This document shows, one piece after another, positions 30,764-39,035 of a stretch of DNA of 56,532 nucleotides. The notes below the pieces were generated by a model. The model made no database searches, was not told the origin of the DNA, and saw nothing but the letters and a program-made list of their open reading frames with translations. The stretch comes from an uncultured Acetobacteraceae bacterium (GTDB lineage: Bacteria; Pseudomonadota; Alphaproteobacteria; Acetobacterales; Acetobacteraceae), in assembly GCA_937873175.1 (NCBI GenBank), contig CALMVT010000434.1, forward strand, positions 19,603-76,134, given 5' to 3'. Each line of letters opens with the position of its first letter. The stretch's first letter is position 1. The position numbers were made by a program, and so were the translations under genes.

Positions 30764-31243
30764 ATGCCGACCCATGCCGAGCACAAGGTCTTGCCCTACA
30801 GCCCGGAGCAGATGTTCGATTTGGTGGCCGATGTCGGCAAGTATCCGACCTTTTTGCCCTGGTGCGCCGGCGCGCGGGTGAAGTCCCACACGGAAACGCA
30901 GCTTGTGGCGGACCTCACCATCGGTTTTGGGCCGTTCCGCGAAAGCTTCACCAGCCGGGTCGAGCTTGATCGGCCGCGGCATATTCAGGTCAAGTATGAG
31001 AATGGGCCGTTCCGCTACTTGAACAACCAATGGACGTTCGAGCCGAACCCGAAAGGCTGCAACGTCAAGTTCTACGTCGATTTCGAGCTCAGGAGCCGCG
31101 TGCTGCAAGCCGCCATTGGGGTTGTGTTTAACAATGCCGTGAAACTGATGGTCAACGCTTTCTTGAAGCGTGCGCGGGAGGTGTACGGTGCGCCGGCCGC
31201 GACGATCAACGTGACCCCGGCCGCTGTGCCGGCAAAGTCCTGA
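30764..31243 (+). CDS. COQ10/RatA-like START-domain protein
   Basis: A 159-aa START/polyketide-cyclase-fold protein: YSPEQMFDLVADVGKYPTFL near the N-terminus, then FRESFTSRVELDRP and a C-terminal helix FNNAVKLMVNAFLKRAREVY. Family knowledge: relatives are the ubiquinone-binding protein COQ10 and the E. coli protein RatA, and alphaproteobacterial copies next to lipA are usually annotated as ubiquinone-binding or RatA-like. The sequence does not settle which role applies. It follows lipA after 2 bases. Confidence 0.88.
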   Translation: MPTHAEHKVLPYSPEQMFDLVADVGKYPTFLPWCAGARVKSHTETQLVADLTIGFGPFRESFTSRVELDRPRHIQVKYENGPFRYLNNQWTFEPNPKGCNVKFYVDFELRSRVLQAAIGVVFNNAVKLMVNAFLKRAREVYGAPAATINVTPAAVPAKS

Positions 31244-31259
31244 AACGGGGTCAGTCAGT

Positions 31260-32324
31260 ATGACCTATGCTCCGCCGCGGTTTGACGACAGGGTTCCGGT
31301 GCGGGTCAACCTGTATTCGGACACCCAGACCAAGCCGAGCCTGGCGATGAAGCAGGCGATGATGGAGGCCGAAGTCGGGGACGAGCAGCATGGCGCCGAT
31401 CCCACCGTGTGGGCGTTGTGCGACCGCATGGCGGCGTTGCTCGGCAAAGAGGCAGCGATGTTCCTGCCGTCCGGGACCATGTGCAACGAAGTTGCCATCC
31501 TGACGCAATGCCGGGCTGGCGACGAGATCCTGGCGCACCACACCGCGCACATCGCGACGGCGGAGGGCGGCGCGCCTTGGGCGCTGGCCGGCGTGCAGGT
31601 TTCGTCGCTGAATGGAGACCGCGGCGTGTTCTCGGCGGACACGTTGGCCGCTACGGTTCGCCCGGTGTCCCGCTACTCGCCCGCGCAACGTATGGTGGAG
31701 GTCGAGCAGACCGCGAATCTTGGCGGCGGCGCGATCTGGCCTCTGGCAACCTTGAATGAGGTTGCGGCGACAGCCCACGCGCACGGGATGGTCACCCATA
31801 TGGACGGCGCGCGGCTGATGAATGCGGTGGTGGCTGCGGGCGTCCCCGCGGCGGAGATGGCGGCGGGCTTTGATACGGTGTGGCTTGATTTCACCAAGGG
31901 CCTCGGGGCGCCGCTGGGGGCGGTGCTGGCCGGCTCGGCCGAGTTCATCGACGCGGCTTGGCGCTGGAAGCAACGGCTTGGCGGCTCGTTGCGGCAGGGC
32001 GGGATCTGCGCGGCGGCGTGCTTGTATGCCCTGGACCACAACGTGGACCGTCTGGCGGACGACCACGACAACGCCCGGGTGCTGGCGCGCAGCCTGGCGC
32101 AGATCGAGGGCCTGTCCCTCGAGTTGCCGGAAACCAACCTGGTCTTCTTCGACACGCGGGGCGTGGGGCTGACAGCACAGGAACTTGCGACGCGCGTGCG
32201 GGCAGCGGGGGTGTTGATCTCGGTTATGGGCCAATACCGGGCGCGTGCCTGCACCCACCTCGACGTGACGACGCCGCAGGTCATGGAAGCCGCGTCGGCG
32301 ATCCGGGACGTGGTGCTGGGGTAG
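31260..32324 (+). CDS. ltaE: Low-specificity threonine aldolase (PLP-dependent)
   Basis: Pyridoxal-phosphate enzyme of the beta-eliminating lyase fold, expected to cleave L-threonine or allo-threonine to glycine and acetaldehyde. The 354-aa protein contains NLYSDTQTKPSLAMKQAMM, the PLP-contacting VGDEQHGADPTVWALCDRMA, FLPSGTMCNEVAI, MVTHMDGARLMNA and the Schiff-base lysine stretch DTVWLDFTKGLGAPLGAVL. Stereochemical preference cannot be read from the sequence. It sits between ratA and pncC, and its stop codon lies 2 bases from the convergent pncC stop. Confidence 0.92.
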   Translation: MTYAPPRFDDRVPVRVNLYSDTQTKPSLAMKQAMMEAEVGDEQHGADPTVWALCDRMAALLGKEAAMFLPSGTMCNEVAILTQCRAGDEILAHHTAHIATAEGGAPWALAGVQVSSLNGDRGVFSADTLAATVRPVSRYSPAQRMVEVEQTANLGGGAIWPLATLNEVAATAHAHGMVTHMDGARLMNAVVAAGVPAAEMAAGFDTVWLDFTKGLGAPLGAVLAGSAEFIDAAWRWKQRLGGSLRQGGICAAACLYALDHNVDRLADDHDNARVLARSLAQIEGLSLELPETNLVFFDTRGVGLTAQELATRVRAAGVLISVMGQYRARACTHLDVTTPQVMEAASAIRDVVLG

Positions 32325-32326
32325 GT

Positions 32327-32821
32327 TTACCGGCCTTTCGCCGCCGCATCGAGCAGGGCCAAGGCGTGCTCCACCGTTGCCCGGCGTATGGCGGTCCGGT
32401 CGCCTGAAAACACCTGCCGCTCCGCTGAAGGGGAGGCTGCGCGGCCGGCAAGGCCGAACCATACGGTTCCCACAGGCTTGCTTTCGCTGCCTCCGCCGGG
32501 TCCCGCGACGCCGGTGACTGCGATTGTCAGCGCAGCCCGCGAGCGCAGTAGCGCGCCGTTTGCCATGCTGGCGGCGACCGGGCCGCTCACCGCGCCGTTT
32601 GCCTCGATAAGTTCAGGCGGCACGCCGAGCATGTCCGACTTGGCCGCATTGGAGTAGGCGACGAAGCCGCAGTCCAAAACGTCTGATGAACCTGCAACTT
32701 CAGTCAGCACGCCGGCGATCAAGCCGCCTGTGCAGCTTTCCGCCGTCGCGAGCATCAACCCGCGAGACCGGCATTCGGCGAGCAGGGTCGCCGCAGCCTG
32801 GATCAGATCCGGATCGAACAT
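32327..32821 (-). CDS. pncC: Nicotinamide-nucleotide amidohydrolase PncC (CinA C-terminal domain)
   Basis: Stand-alone CinA C-terminal domain of 164 aa; such proteins deamidate nicotinamide mononucleotide in pyridine-nucleotide recycling. From ATG at 32821 (MFDPDLIQAAATLLAE) the landmarks are TAESCTGGLIAGVLTEVAGS with the catalytic serine region, FVAYSNAAKSDMLGV, and ITVTGVAGPGG-like AVTGVAGPGGGSESKPVGTV. The N-terminal CinA (COG1058) domain is absent, as is usual in Proteobacteria. The ORF track extension of 86 codons upstream runs through pgpA and is a shadow. Confidence 0.94.
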   Translation of the reverse strand: MFDPDLIQAAATLLAECRSRGLMLATAESCTGGLIAGVLTEVAGSSDVLDCGFVAYSNAAKSDMLGVPPELIEANGAVSGPVAASMANGALLRSRAALTIAVTGVAGPGGGSESKPVGTVWFGLAGRAASPSAERQVFSGDRTAIRRATVEHALALLDAAAKGR

Positions 32822-32838
32822 TGGGGGTGCCCTTCCAC

Positions 32839-33282
32839 TCAGAAATCGGTCAGTTGCCGGACGACGTAAAGCACCGCCGCAACGACGCCGCCGGCAACGA
32901 TATCGTCCGTCATGATGCCGAACGCGCCGGCTTGGCGGTCCGCCCAACCGACCGGGCCTGGTTTCCAGATGTCGAGCACGCGGAAGCACACGAAGGCCGC
33001 AGCCAACCCGGTGAACGAGATTCCGGCAAGCCCCAGCATCGCGATCCACTGGCCGGCCACCTCGTCGATCACGACCCATCCCGGGTCCGCATTAGGATCG
33101 GCCACGGCGCGCGGGATGACGAGGTAGCCCACCCCCGCCGCAAGCGCCGCGCCGAGCGGCAGCAGCCAGGGCGGCCCGAGCATCATTGCGGCGCCGATCA
33201 GCAACGCCACCGCGGACCCCGCCGTTCCCGGAGCGACCGGGAAAAAACCGACGCCGAAGAAGCTCGCGACGGAACGGCTCAT
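32839..33282 (-). CDS. pgpA: Phosphatidylglycerophosphatase A
   Basis: Inner-membrane phosphatase that makes phosphatidylglycerol from its phosphate. The 147-aa protein contains GVGFFPVAPGTAGSAVALLIG, the acidic active-site segment DPGWVVIDEVAGQWIAM, and the C-terminal FRVLDIWKPGPVGWADRQ and GIMTDDIVAGGVVAAVL, all characteristic of PgpA. Its ATG overlaps the stop of the upstream slt gene (ATGA), and pncC follows after 17 bases, so the three are probably one operon. Confidence 0.96.
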   Translation of the reverse strand: MSRSVASFFGVGFFPVAPGTAGSAVALLIGAAMMLGPPWLLPLGAALAAGVGYLVIPRAVADPNADPGWVVIDEVAGQWIAMLGLAGISFTGLAAAFVCFRVLDIWKPGPVGWADRQAGAFGIMTDDIVAGGVVAAVLYVVRQLTDF

Positions 33283-35222
33283 CCGGCGGATCGCACGAGC
33301 GGATGCGGCGCACCGGTGCCGCGCCGGGCTGCGTAGATTACGACGTTCTCAATCACGCGCTGCACGTAGTTTCGGGTTTCGTTGAACGGGATCAGCTCGA
33401 TCCAGTCAACCATGTCGATGCCGCCGGTCCGCGGGTCGCCATAGCCGGCGAGCCAATCCAACACCCGGCTCGGCCCCGCGTTGTAGCCGGCCAGCGCCAA
33501 CGGCAGGGCGCCCCCGAACTGGTCCAACAGCGCCTGAAGATAGGCCGTGCCGAGCCGCATATTGTAGGCGGCATCGATTGTCAGCGCGGGTTGGTTCACG
33601 GCCTCGTTCAAACGCAGCGCGACGCTGGCGGCGGTTGCCGGCATGAGCTGCATCAAGCCCTGCGCGCCGGCCGGGCTTCCGGCTTGGACATCGAAGCTGC
33701 TTTCCTGCCGGATCAGGCCGAGCGTCACCGCAGGCTCGACCCTGGCATCCGGCGGCTGCACTGCGATGGGCCAGCCGGTTTCCGGCAGCATCACCCCGTC
33801 CCGCCCGGCCCGGCGCGCGATTGTCACGGCTTGGTCGGGCAGGCCGAGACCCAAAGCCATGCGGGCAGCCATCGCGCGCTCAGCCGGGTTCGGCGCTGTC
33901 TCGCCCAGTCGCAACAGGAACGCCTTGGCCCGGCGCGGCTCGCCCCAGGCCACCAGCAGGGCCGCCGCCCGTGCGAGTTCCCGGCCGATGAAGGCCGTAG
34001 CCTGTTCGGTGTTCCACGCCGGGTCATGCGCGGCGCGGATGCGGACGGCAAGCGCCGCGTCGTCGTCGCCTGAGGCGCGGATGGCGAGTTGGCCGTAGAA
34101 CGTGGTCGGCCAAGCGGCGGCCAGGGCGTAGGCAGCTTGCGCGCCCGCGGCGTCGCCCTGCGCCGCCGCGGCCCGGCCGATCCAATAATGCGCCCGGCCT
34201 TGGGTGATCGCCGCATGTGATAGGGCCGCAAGCGTTTGGAAGTGCCGGGCCGCCACATCCGGCTGCTGCAGCCGACGCAGCGCGATCCAGCCGGACAGGA
34301 ACTCCGCGTCGATTGCGGCCTCGCCGGTTTGGCGATGGCCGCTGGCCAAAGCATAGGCGGCGGTGGGGTCGCCCGCGCGCAGCATCCGCCGGGCCAGCAG
34401 GTTGCGCTCGTCCCAGAATGCCGGCCGACGGTCATCCGGGGCGGCCGCTTCCGCGGGGCCGCCCTCGTTGATCCAGATGGCCAAGGCGGCTCTGTCCTGC
34501 CCGGCGCGGCGGTGCCATCGAAGGAAGTCGAGGATAAGGCCCAGGTCGGCGCGCGCCGCGGCGGGGAGAACTGCAGCCAGCGCAGGGGCGGAGGGGTCGT
34601 CCCGCCGCAATGCCAGCCGGGCCTCGGCGGCCGGACGCCCGGCGGGATGGACCCGGATCGCCTGACGCGCTGCGGGTCCACCCGGCAGGCCGGAGTCGGT
34701 CCAGGCCAACCGGTCAAAGCGCCGCCACTGGTCATCGGCGGTCAGCGTATGGCCCCAAGTACGGATGAAGCCGAGTTCGCCCGCCGGTTCCACGCCCTTC
34801 ACCCAAGCCGTCCGGGCGTCCTGTTCGGCCTCGGCTTGGCGGCCGGCCCGGCCCAGAGCTTCGGCGCAGCGTAGCAGGGCAGCCGCCTCGAGTGCGGTGG
34901 GGCGCTGCTGGCAATGGTCCAGCGTTGCCTGGTCGTCTCCGTCCGCGGTCAGCGCCTCTTGCAGGCGACGGCCAAGCAGCGCCTGTTGCGGCCAGGCCGG
35001 ATTGTCCGCGATGAATGCCGCGAGTTCGGCGGCGCGGGCACTGCCAGGGGTCAGCAGGCGAAAGTACAGCGCGAGCTTGCGTACGAGCGGGTCGGGCGAC
35101 GCGGCGGCGAAGGCATCGGCTTCCGCCCAACGCCCCAGCCTGACCGCGCCCATCACATCCTGCGCAGCGGCGTGGGCCGGCAAGGACAGGCCCAGCACGA
35201 ACAGGAACACGGCGCGGCGCAT
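33279..35222 (-). CDS. slt: Soluble lytic murein transglycosylase (Slt type)
   Basis: Periplasmic enzyme that cleaves peptidoglycan with formation of 1,6-anhydro ends. From ATG at 35222 (MRRAVFLFVLGLSLPAHAAAQD), a clear Sec signal with cleavage likely after HAA or AAA, the protein is about 647 aa. A long alpha-helical repeat-rich region precedes the C-terminal lysozyme-like SLT domain with catalytic glutamate in GLIRQESSFDVQAGSPAGAQ and the motifs GLMQLMPATA, YNMRLGTAYLQ and ALAGYNAGPSRV. The ORF track start 32 codons upstream lacks a signal sequence and is less likely. Confidence 0.95.
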   Translation of the reverse strand: MRRAVFLFVLGLSLPAHAAAQDVMGAVRLGRWAEADAFAAASPDPLVRKLALYFRLLTPGSARAAELAAFIADNPAWPQQALLGRRLQEALTADGDDQATLDHCQQRPTALEAAALLRCAEALGRAGRQAEAEQDARTAWVKGVEPAGELGFIRTWGHTLTADDQWRRFDRLAWTDSGLPGGPAARQAIRVHPAGRPAAEARLALRRDDPSAPALAAVLPAAARADLGLILDFLRWHRRAGQDRAALAIWINEGGPAEAAAPDDRRPAFWDERNLLARRMLRAGDPTAAYALASGHRQTGEAAIDAEFLSGWIALRRLQQPDVAARHFQTLAALSHAAITQGRAHYWIGRAAAAQGDAAGAQAAYALAAAWPTTFYGQLAIRASGDDDAALAVRIRAAHDPAWNTEQATAFIGRELARAAALLVAWGEPRRAKAFLLRLGETAPNPAERAMAARMALGLGLPDQAVTIARRAGRDGVMLPETGWPIAVQPPDARVEPAVTLGLIRQESSFDVQAGSPAGAQGLMQLMPATAASVALRLNEAVNQPALTIDAAYNMRLGTAYLQALLDQFGGALPLALAGYNAGPSRVLDWLAGYGDPRTGGIDMVDWIELIPFNETRNYVQRVIENVVIYAARRGTGAPHPLVRSAG

Positions 35223-35305
35223 GATGGCTTCTAGCGCAAGGCAACCTTGCAGCGCATCCCCCATGTGCCTAGGTTCGCGATCCCCGTCCGTACCCGAGGC
35301 CCGCC

Positions 35306-36196
35306 ATGTCCAATCCATTGTTCAAGGGATCGTATGTCGCCCTGATCACGCCCATGCGCCCCGACGGCGCGGTGGATGAGACCGCGTTCGGCGCCTTTGT
35401 GGATTGGCAGATCCAGCAGGGCACCCACGGAATCGTGCCGGTGGGCACCACAGGAGAAAGCCCGACGCTCAGCCATGACGAGCATCGCCGCGTGGTCGAG
35501 ATCGCAGTGGAGGTCGCAGCCGGACGGGTGCCGGTGGTCGCCGGCGCCGGGTCGAACAGCACGGCGGAGGCCATCGAGCTGACCCGGCACGCCAAGGCAG
35601 CGGGGGCTGACGCCGCGCTGGTCGTGACGCCCTATTACAACAAGCCGACCCAGCAGGGCATGATCCTGCACTACACCGCCATCGCCGATGCGGTCGATCT
35701 GCCAATCATCATCTACAACATCCCGTCGCGCAGCGTGATCGACATGGGCGTCGAGACCATGGCGCAACTGGCGCGGCATCGGAACATCGTGGGCGTCAAG
35801 GACTCGACCGCCAACTTGGCGCGGCCGCTGCATACCCGCCGGGCTTGCGGGGCCGGGTTCGTGCAGATGTCGGGAGAGGACCATACGGCGTTGGCGTTCC
35901 TGGCAGCCGGCGGCCATGGCTGCATCAGCGTGACCGGCAACATCGCGCCACGGATGTGCAGCGAGATGCACCGCGCCTGGCAAGATGGCGAGACCGAGCG
36001 GGCCGTGACGATTCAGGACCGGCTATTGGCGCTGCATGACGCGATGTTCGCCGAGAGTAACCCCGGCCCGGTGAAGTATGGCGCGAGCCTGATGGGGCAC
36101 GGCAGCGGGCATTGCCGGCTTCCGCTGGCCCCAGTGTCGGATGCCACGCGGGCGCAGGTACGGACGGCGATGCTTGAAGCCGGGCTGCTGAACTAG
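35306..36196 (+). CDS. dapA: 4-hydroxy-tetrahydrodipicolinate synthase
   Basis: DapA condenses pyruvate with aspartate semialdehyde in lysine and diaminopimelate synthesis. The 296-aa protein has PVGTTGESPTLSHDEHRRVV, ALVVTPYYNKPTQQGMI, the catalytic tyrosine in YNIPSRSVIDM and the Schiff-base lysine in GVKDSTANLARP. Start ATG at 35306 follows GAGG. It is divergent from slt across 83 bases and is followed by smpB after 11 bases. Confidence 0.97.
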   Translation: MSNPLFKGSYVALITPMRPDGAVDETAFGAFVDWQIQQGTHGIVPVGTTGESPTLSHDEHRRVVEIAVEVAAGRVPVVAGAGSNSTAEAIELTRHAKAAGADAALVVTPYYNKPTQQGMILHYTAIADAVDLPIIIYNIPSRSVIDMGVETMAQLARHRNIVGVKDSTANLARPLHTRRACGAGFVQMSGEDHTALAFLAAGGHGCISVTGNIAPRMCSEMHRAWQDGETERAVTIQDRLLALHDAMFAESNPGPVKYGASLMGHGSGHCRLPLAPVSDATRAQVRTAMLEAGLLN

Positions 36197-36207
36197 GACC
36201 AGGCGGC

Positions 36208-36699
36208 GTGGCGGACAGCAAGACCAAGAAGAAATCGGGCCTGATCTCGTTCGGCGTGGCCGCGCAGAACAGGAAGGCGCGGTTCGACTATACGATCAAG
36301 CAGACGATGGAGGCCGGGCTGGTGCTGCGCGGCCCGGAGGTGAAGTCGCTGCGCCACGGCCGCGCGACCCTGACCGAGGCTTGGGCGGGGGAACGGGAAG
36401 GCGAGCTGTTCCTGTTCAACTGCTATATCCCGGAGTACCAGGCCGGCGTGCTATCCCGGTTCGAGCCGCGGGCACCGCGCAAGCTCTTGCTGAAGCGCAA
36501 GCAGATCGGCGAGCTGATCGGCGCGTCCACCCGGGACGGGCTGACGTTGGTGCCGCTGCAAATCCACTTCAACGACCGCGGCGTGGCCAAGGTGTTGCTG
36601 GGCGTGGGCGAGGGGCGGAAGAAGCAGGATAAGCGGCAGGCCATCGCAGCGCGGGATTGGCAGCGCGACAAGGCCCGGCTGATGCGGGACAAGGGCTGA
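36208..36699 (+). CDS. smpB: SsrA-binding protein SmpB
   Basis: Partner of tmRNA in rescue of stalled ribosomes. The 163-aa protein starts at GTG (MADSKTKKKSGLISFGVAAQ), with the oligonucleotide-binding core NRKARFDYTIKQTMEAGLVL, GPEVKSLRHGRATLTEAW and the C-terminal basic tail KKQDKRQAIAARDWQRDKAR that enters the decoding centre in the family. The dapA-smpB order is common in Alphaproteobacteria. The tmRNA gene itself (ssrA) was not found in the window. Confidence 0.97.
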   Translation: MADSKTKKKSGLISFGVAAQNRKARFDYTIKQTMEAGLVLRGPEVKSLRHGRATLTEAWAGEREGELFLFNCYIPEYQAGVLSRFEPRAPRKLLLKRKQIGELIGASTRDGLTLVPLQIHFNDRGVAKVLLGVGEGRKKQDKRQAIAARDWQRDKARLMRDKG

Positions 36700-36759
36700 C
36701 CGTTGCCAACCCCGTTCGCGTCGCCCACATGCAAGGCGGCAGGCAGGGGGACGGGCAGT

Positions 36760-37305
36760 ATGGGCGTTTCGCGACGGGCAGCATTGATCGGCGGTGCGGC
36801 GCTGGCCGGCGTGGCGGCAGGCCCGGCACCTGCCACGGCGTGGTCGTTCGAGTTCCCGTCCATCGACGAAGGCACGCTCCGGCTGGCGGAGTTCCAGGGC
36901 AGGGTGTTGCTGGTCGTCAACACGGCCTCGTTCTGCGGCTTCACGCCGCAGTACCGCCAGTTGGAGGCTTTGCACCGGCGCTTGTCGCCGCAGGGGTTCG
37001 CGGTGATCGGAGTGCCCAGCCAGGACTTCGGCCAAGAGAGCGGGTCGAACGGCGAGGTAAAGGCGTTCTGCGAAGCGACGTTCGGCGTCGATTTCCCCAT
37101 GGCGGGCCTCGGCCACGTTCGCGGCGCCGATGCGTCGCCGTTCTACCGTTGGGTGCGCGAGCAGCGGCGATGGGAGCCGCAGTGGAACTTCAACAAGGTG
37201 CTGATCGGGCGGGACGGAAGTATTACCGGGACTTTTGGTTCGACGGATGAGCCGGATCGCGGCCACCTCGCCGCGGCGATCCAGGCGGCGATGACCCGAA
37301 CTTAA
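36760..37305 (+). CDS. Glutathione peroxidase family thiol peroxidase with Tat-type signal
   Basis: From ATG at 36760 (MGVSRRAALIGGAALAGVAA) the product is about 181 aa. The first 27 residues form a twin-arginine-like signal (SRRAAL, hydrophobic core, ATA cleavage site before WSFEFP). The mature part is a GPx fold with the peroxidatic cysteine in NTASFCGFTPQY, the glutamine in DFGQESGSN, and the Trp-Asn pair in QWNFNKVLIG, completing the catalytic tetrad. Cysteine replaces selenocysteine. The loop normally FPCNQFGxQE reads VPSQDFG-QE, one residue shorter and without its cysteine. Its stop overlaps that of the convergent UDG gene. Confidence 0.9.
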   Translation: MGVSRRAALIGGAALAGVAAGPAPATAWSFEFPSIDEGTLRLAEFQGRVLLVVNTASFCGFTPQYRQLEALHRRLSPQGFAVIGVPSQDFGQESGSNGEVKAFCEATFGVDFPMAGLGHVRGADASPFYRWVREQRRWEPQWNFNKVLIGRDGSITGTFGSTDEPDRGHLAAAIQAAMTRT

Positions 37306-37955
37306 AGCGGTGGGGCCTCGCCTGCGATCCGCGTCACCAGGTTGAACACCACCTGCTCAAACATCTCGCGTGTCAGCAGCCCGGTGTTCGTGTTGTAACG
37401 TGAGACATGGTAGCTGTCCGCCAGCAACAGGCCGTCCGGTAACTCGGTCACGTTCCCATGCCGGAAACGGATGCGGGTCGCGGGGAAGCCGCAAGCACGC
37501 AGGACCGCCGCATGGGCCAGGACGCCCAATGCCAAGACGGCCCTAAGTTTCGGCAGGGCTTTCAATTCCGCAGCGAGGAAGCGGTTGCAGGTGCGCACCT
37601 CGACGGGCTGAGGAAGGTTGGCGGGCGGCACGCAGCGCACGGCGTTCACCACGCGGCAATCGTGGAGTTGCATGCCGTCGTCCGGCCGGGCGTCATACAT
37701 GCCGGTCGCCAGGCGGAAACGGGTCAAGGTCTCGTAGAGCAGGATGCCGGCATGGTCACCGGTGAACGGCCGCCCAGTCCGGTTGGCGCCCTTGACGCCG
37801 GGCGCCATGCCGACAACCAGGATAGAAGCGTCGGGATCGCCGAGGCTCGGGACGGGACCATTGAACCAGTCGGGGTGGCTCTGCTGATTGGCATGGCGAT
37901 AAGCCACGAGCCGAGGGCAGAGCGGACAATCGCGTGGGGGCTGCTCAATCGGCAT
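37302..37955 (-). CDS. Uracil-DNA glycosylase, family 5 type (UDGb)
   Basis: DNA repair glycosylase of 217 aa. Iron-sulfur cysteines are visible as CPLCPRL at the N-terminus and CVPPANLPQPVEVRTC in the middle. Motif 1 reads VVGMAPGVKGANRTGRPFTG, the NRTGR..FTG pattern of family 5 enzymes, and motif 2 reads SYHVSRYNTNTGLLT. Family knowledge: such enzymes excise uracil and some other deaminated or bulky bases and lack the usual catalytic Asp/Asn of family 1. It stands alone on the minus strand between gpx (stops overlap by 4 bases) and folK (divergent, 86 bases). Confidence 0.9.
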   Translation of the reverse strand: MPIEQPPRDCPLCPRLVAYRHANQQSHPDWFNGPVPSLGDPDASILVVGMAPGVKGANRTGRPFTGDHAGILLYETLTRFRLATGMYDARPDDGMQLHDCRVVNAVRCVPPANLPQPVEVRTCNRFLAAELKALPKLRAVLALGVLAHAAVLRACGFPATRIRFRHGNVTELPDGLLLADSYHVSRYNTNTGLLTREMFEQVVFNLVTRIAGEAPPL

Positions 37956-38041
37956 CGGAACGGCAGGGGGTGTTGTCGTGCATGGTGAAGCGGCATGCCG
38001 GCCTCCACGTGAACGGTCAAGCCTTGATGGGGGCTTGTAGG

Positions 38042-38539
38042 ATGTTTCAGACGATCCTGGTTGCGATCGGCGCCAACCTCGCTTCGGCCGCGGGGCGCAC
38101 CCCGATGGAAACCTGCCAATGGGCGGCCGGGCAGCTTGGGCAGATCCCTGGCCTTGAGCTACGGGGGGTGTCGCGCTGGTTCGCCACCCAGCCGATCCCC
38201 GCGTCGGATCAGCCGCGCTTCGTCAACGGCGCGGCCTGGCTGAGCGGCGCCGCTGAGCCTTGCCGCATGCTGGAGGTGCTGCACGCAATCGAGGCGGACG
38301 CGGGCCGGGTTCGCGGCGGGCCGAACGCGGCCCGGACCTTGGACCTTGACCTGTTGGCGATGGACGACTTCGTGGTGGCGACGCCGAACCTCGTCTTGCC
38401 GCATCCGCGGCTGCAGGATCGCGCGTTCGTGCTGGCGCCGCTTCAGGACATCCGACCGAATTGGATCCATCCCGTGCTTCGCCTGAGCGTCACCACAATG
38501 CTGGCGGCGGTGTCGGGCCAGGATGTCCAGGCATTGTAA
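38042..38539 (+). CDS. folK: 2-amino-4-hydroxy-6-hydroxymethyldihydropteridine pyrophosphokinase
   Basis: FolK pyrophosphorylates the pterin precursor in folate synthesis. From ATG at 38042 behind GTAGG ([18 protein letters not shown]) the protein is about 165 aa. Signatures are the N-terminal [14 protein letters not shown], and the magnesium-binding segment [15 protein letters not shown] followed by [16 protein letters not shown]. The ORF track start 36 codons upstream has no support. Together with rpoZ and rsh it forms a plus-strand group. Confidence 0.95.
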   Translation: MFQTILVAIGANLASAAGRTPMETCQWAAGQLGQIPGLELRGVSRWFATQPIPASDQPRFVNGAAWLSGAAEPCRMLEVLHAIEADAGRVRGGPNAARTLDLDLLAMDDFVVATPNLVLPHPRLQDRAFVLAPLQDIRPNWIHPVLRLSVTTMLAAVSGQDVQAL

Positions 38540-38546
38540 CCAGCCC

Positions 38547-38575
38547 TTGCTGAACGGGTTGCCCTCGCTTAAATG
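38547..38575 (+). promoter_or_regulatory. Putative rpoZ promoter
   Basis: TTGCTG (38547-38552) and TAAATG (38570-38575) are separated by 17 bases, resembling a housekeeping-sigma promoter. It lies in the 73-base gap after folK and about 38 bases before the rpoZ ATG. The call rests on hexamers and spacing only. Confidence 0.35.
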
Positions 38576-38612
38576 GATTGCTCAACCGATATCAATGGTG
38601 GAGGCCGGACGC

Positions 38613-39014
38613 ATGGCGCGCGTGACCGTAGAAGATTGCGTTCAAAAAGTTCCAAACCGGTTTGAGCTTGTCTTGCTCGCCGCGCAGCGTGCCCGCAACT
38701 TGAGCCGCGGCGAGGAACTGACGATTGACCGCGACAATGACAAGAACCCGGTGGTGGCCCTGCGCGAGATCGCCGAAGAGACGGTCGCGTTGCCGCTGTT
38801 GGAGCAAGACCTGATTAAGTCGCTGTCCCGCTCGCCGGAGCCGGAGCCTGCGGACGAGGAAGTGCTGGACCTGATTCCGACAGACCAGAACATTTTCGGC
38901 TTGCAAGACGTGTCGGCCGAGGAAGAAGCTTCGGCGATGCCGATTGGCGATCTTTCCCCAGACGATATCGAGGCTGCTATCGAGGCGGAGCTTGGCGGCC
39001 GTTCCCGCCGCTGA
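38613..39014 (+). CDS. rpoZ: RNA polymerase omega subunit
   Basis: Omega stabilises RNA polymerase assembly and contributes to the ppGpp-binding site 1 with beta-prime. From ATG at 38613 behind GGAGG the protein is 133 aa. It opens [20 protein letters not shown], retaining the MARVTVxD start associated with ppGpp binding in E. coli, then [15 protein letters not shown] and [14 protein letters not shown]. An acidic C-terminal tail of about 60 residues extends beyond the E. coli length, as is usual in Alphaproteobacteria. It is followed by rsh after 21 bases. Confidence 0.96.
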   Translation: MARVTVEDCVQKVPNRFELVLLAAQRARNLSRGEELTIDRDNDKNPVVALREIAEETVALPLLEQDLIKSLSRSPEPEPADEEVLDLIPTDQNIFGLQDVSAEEEASAMPIGDLSPDDIEAAIEAELGGRSRR

Positions 39015-39035
39015 ACGAAATCTAACGAATGGGGG

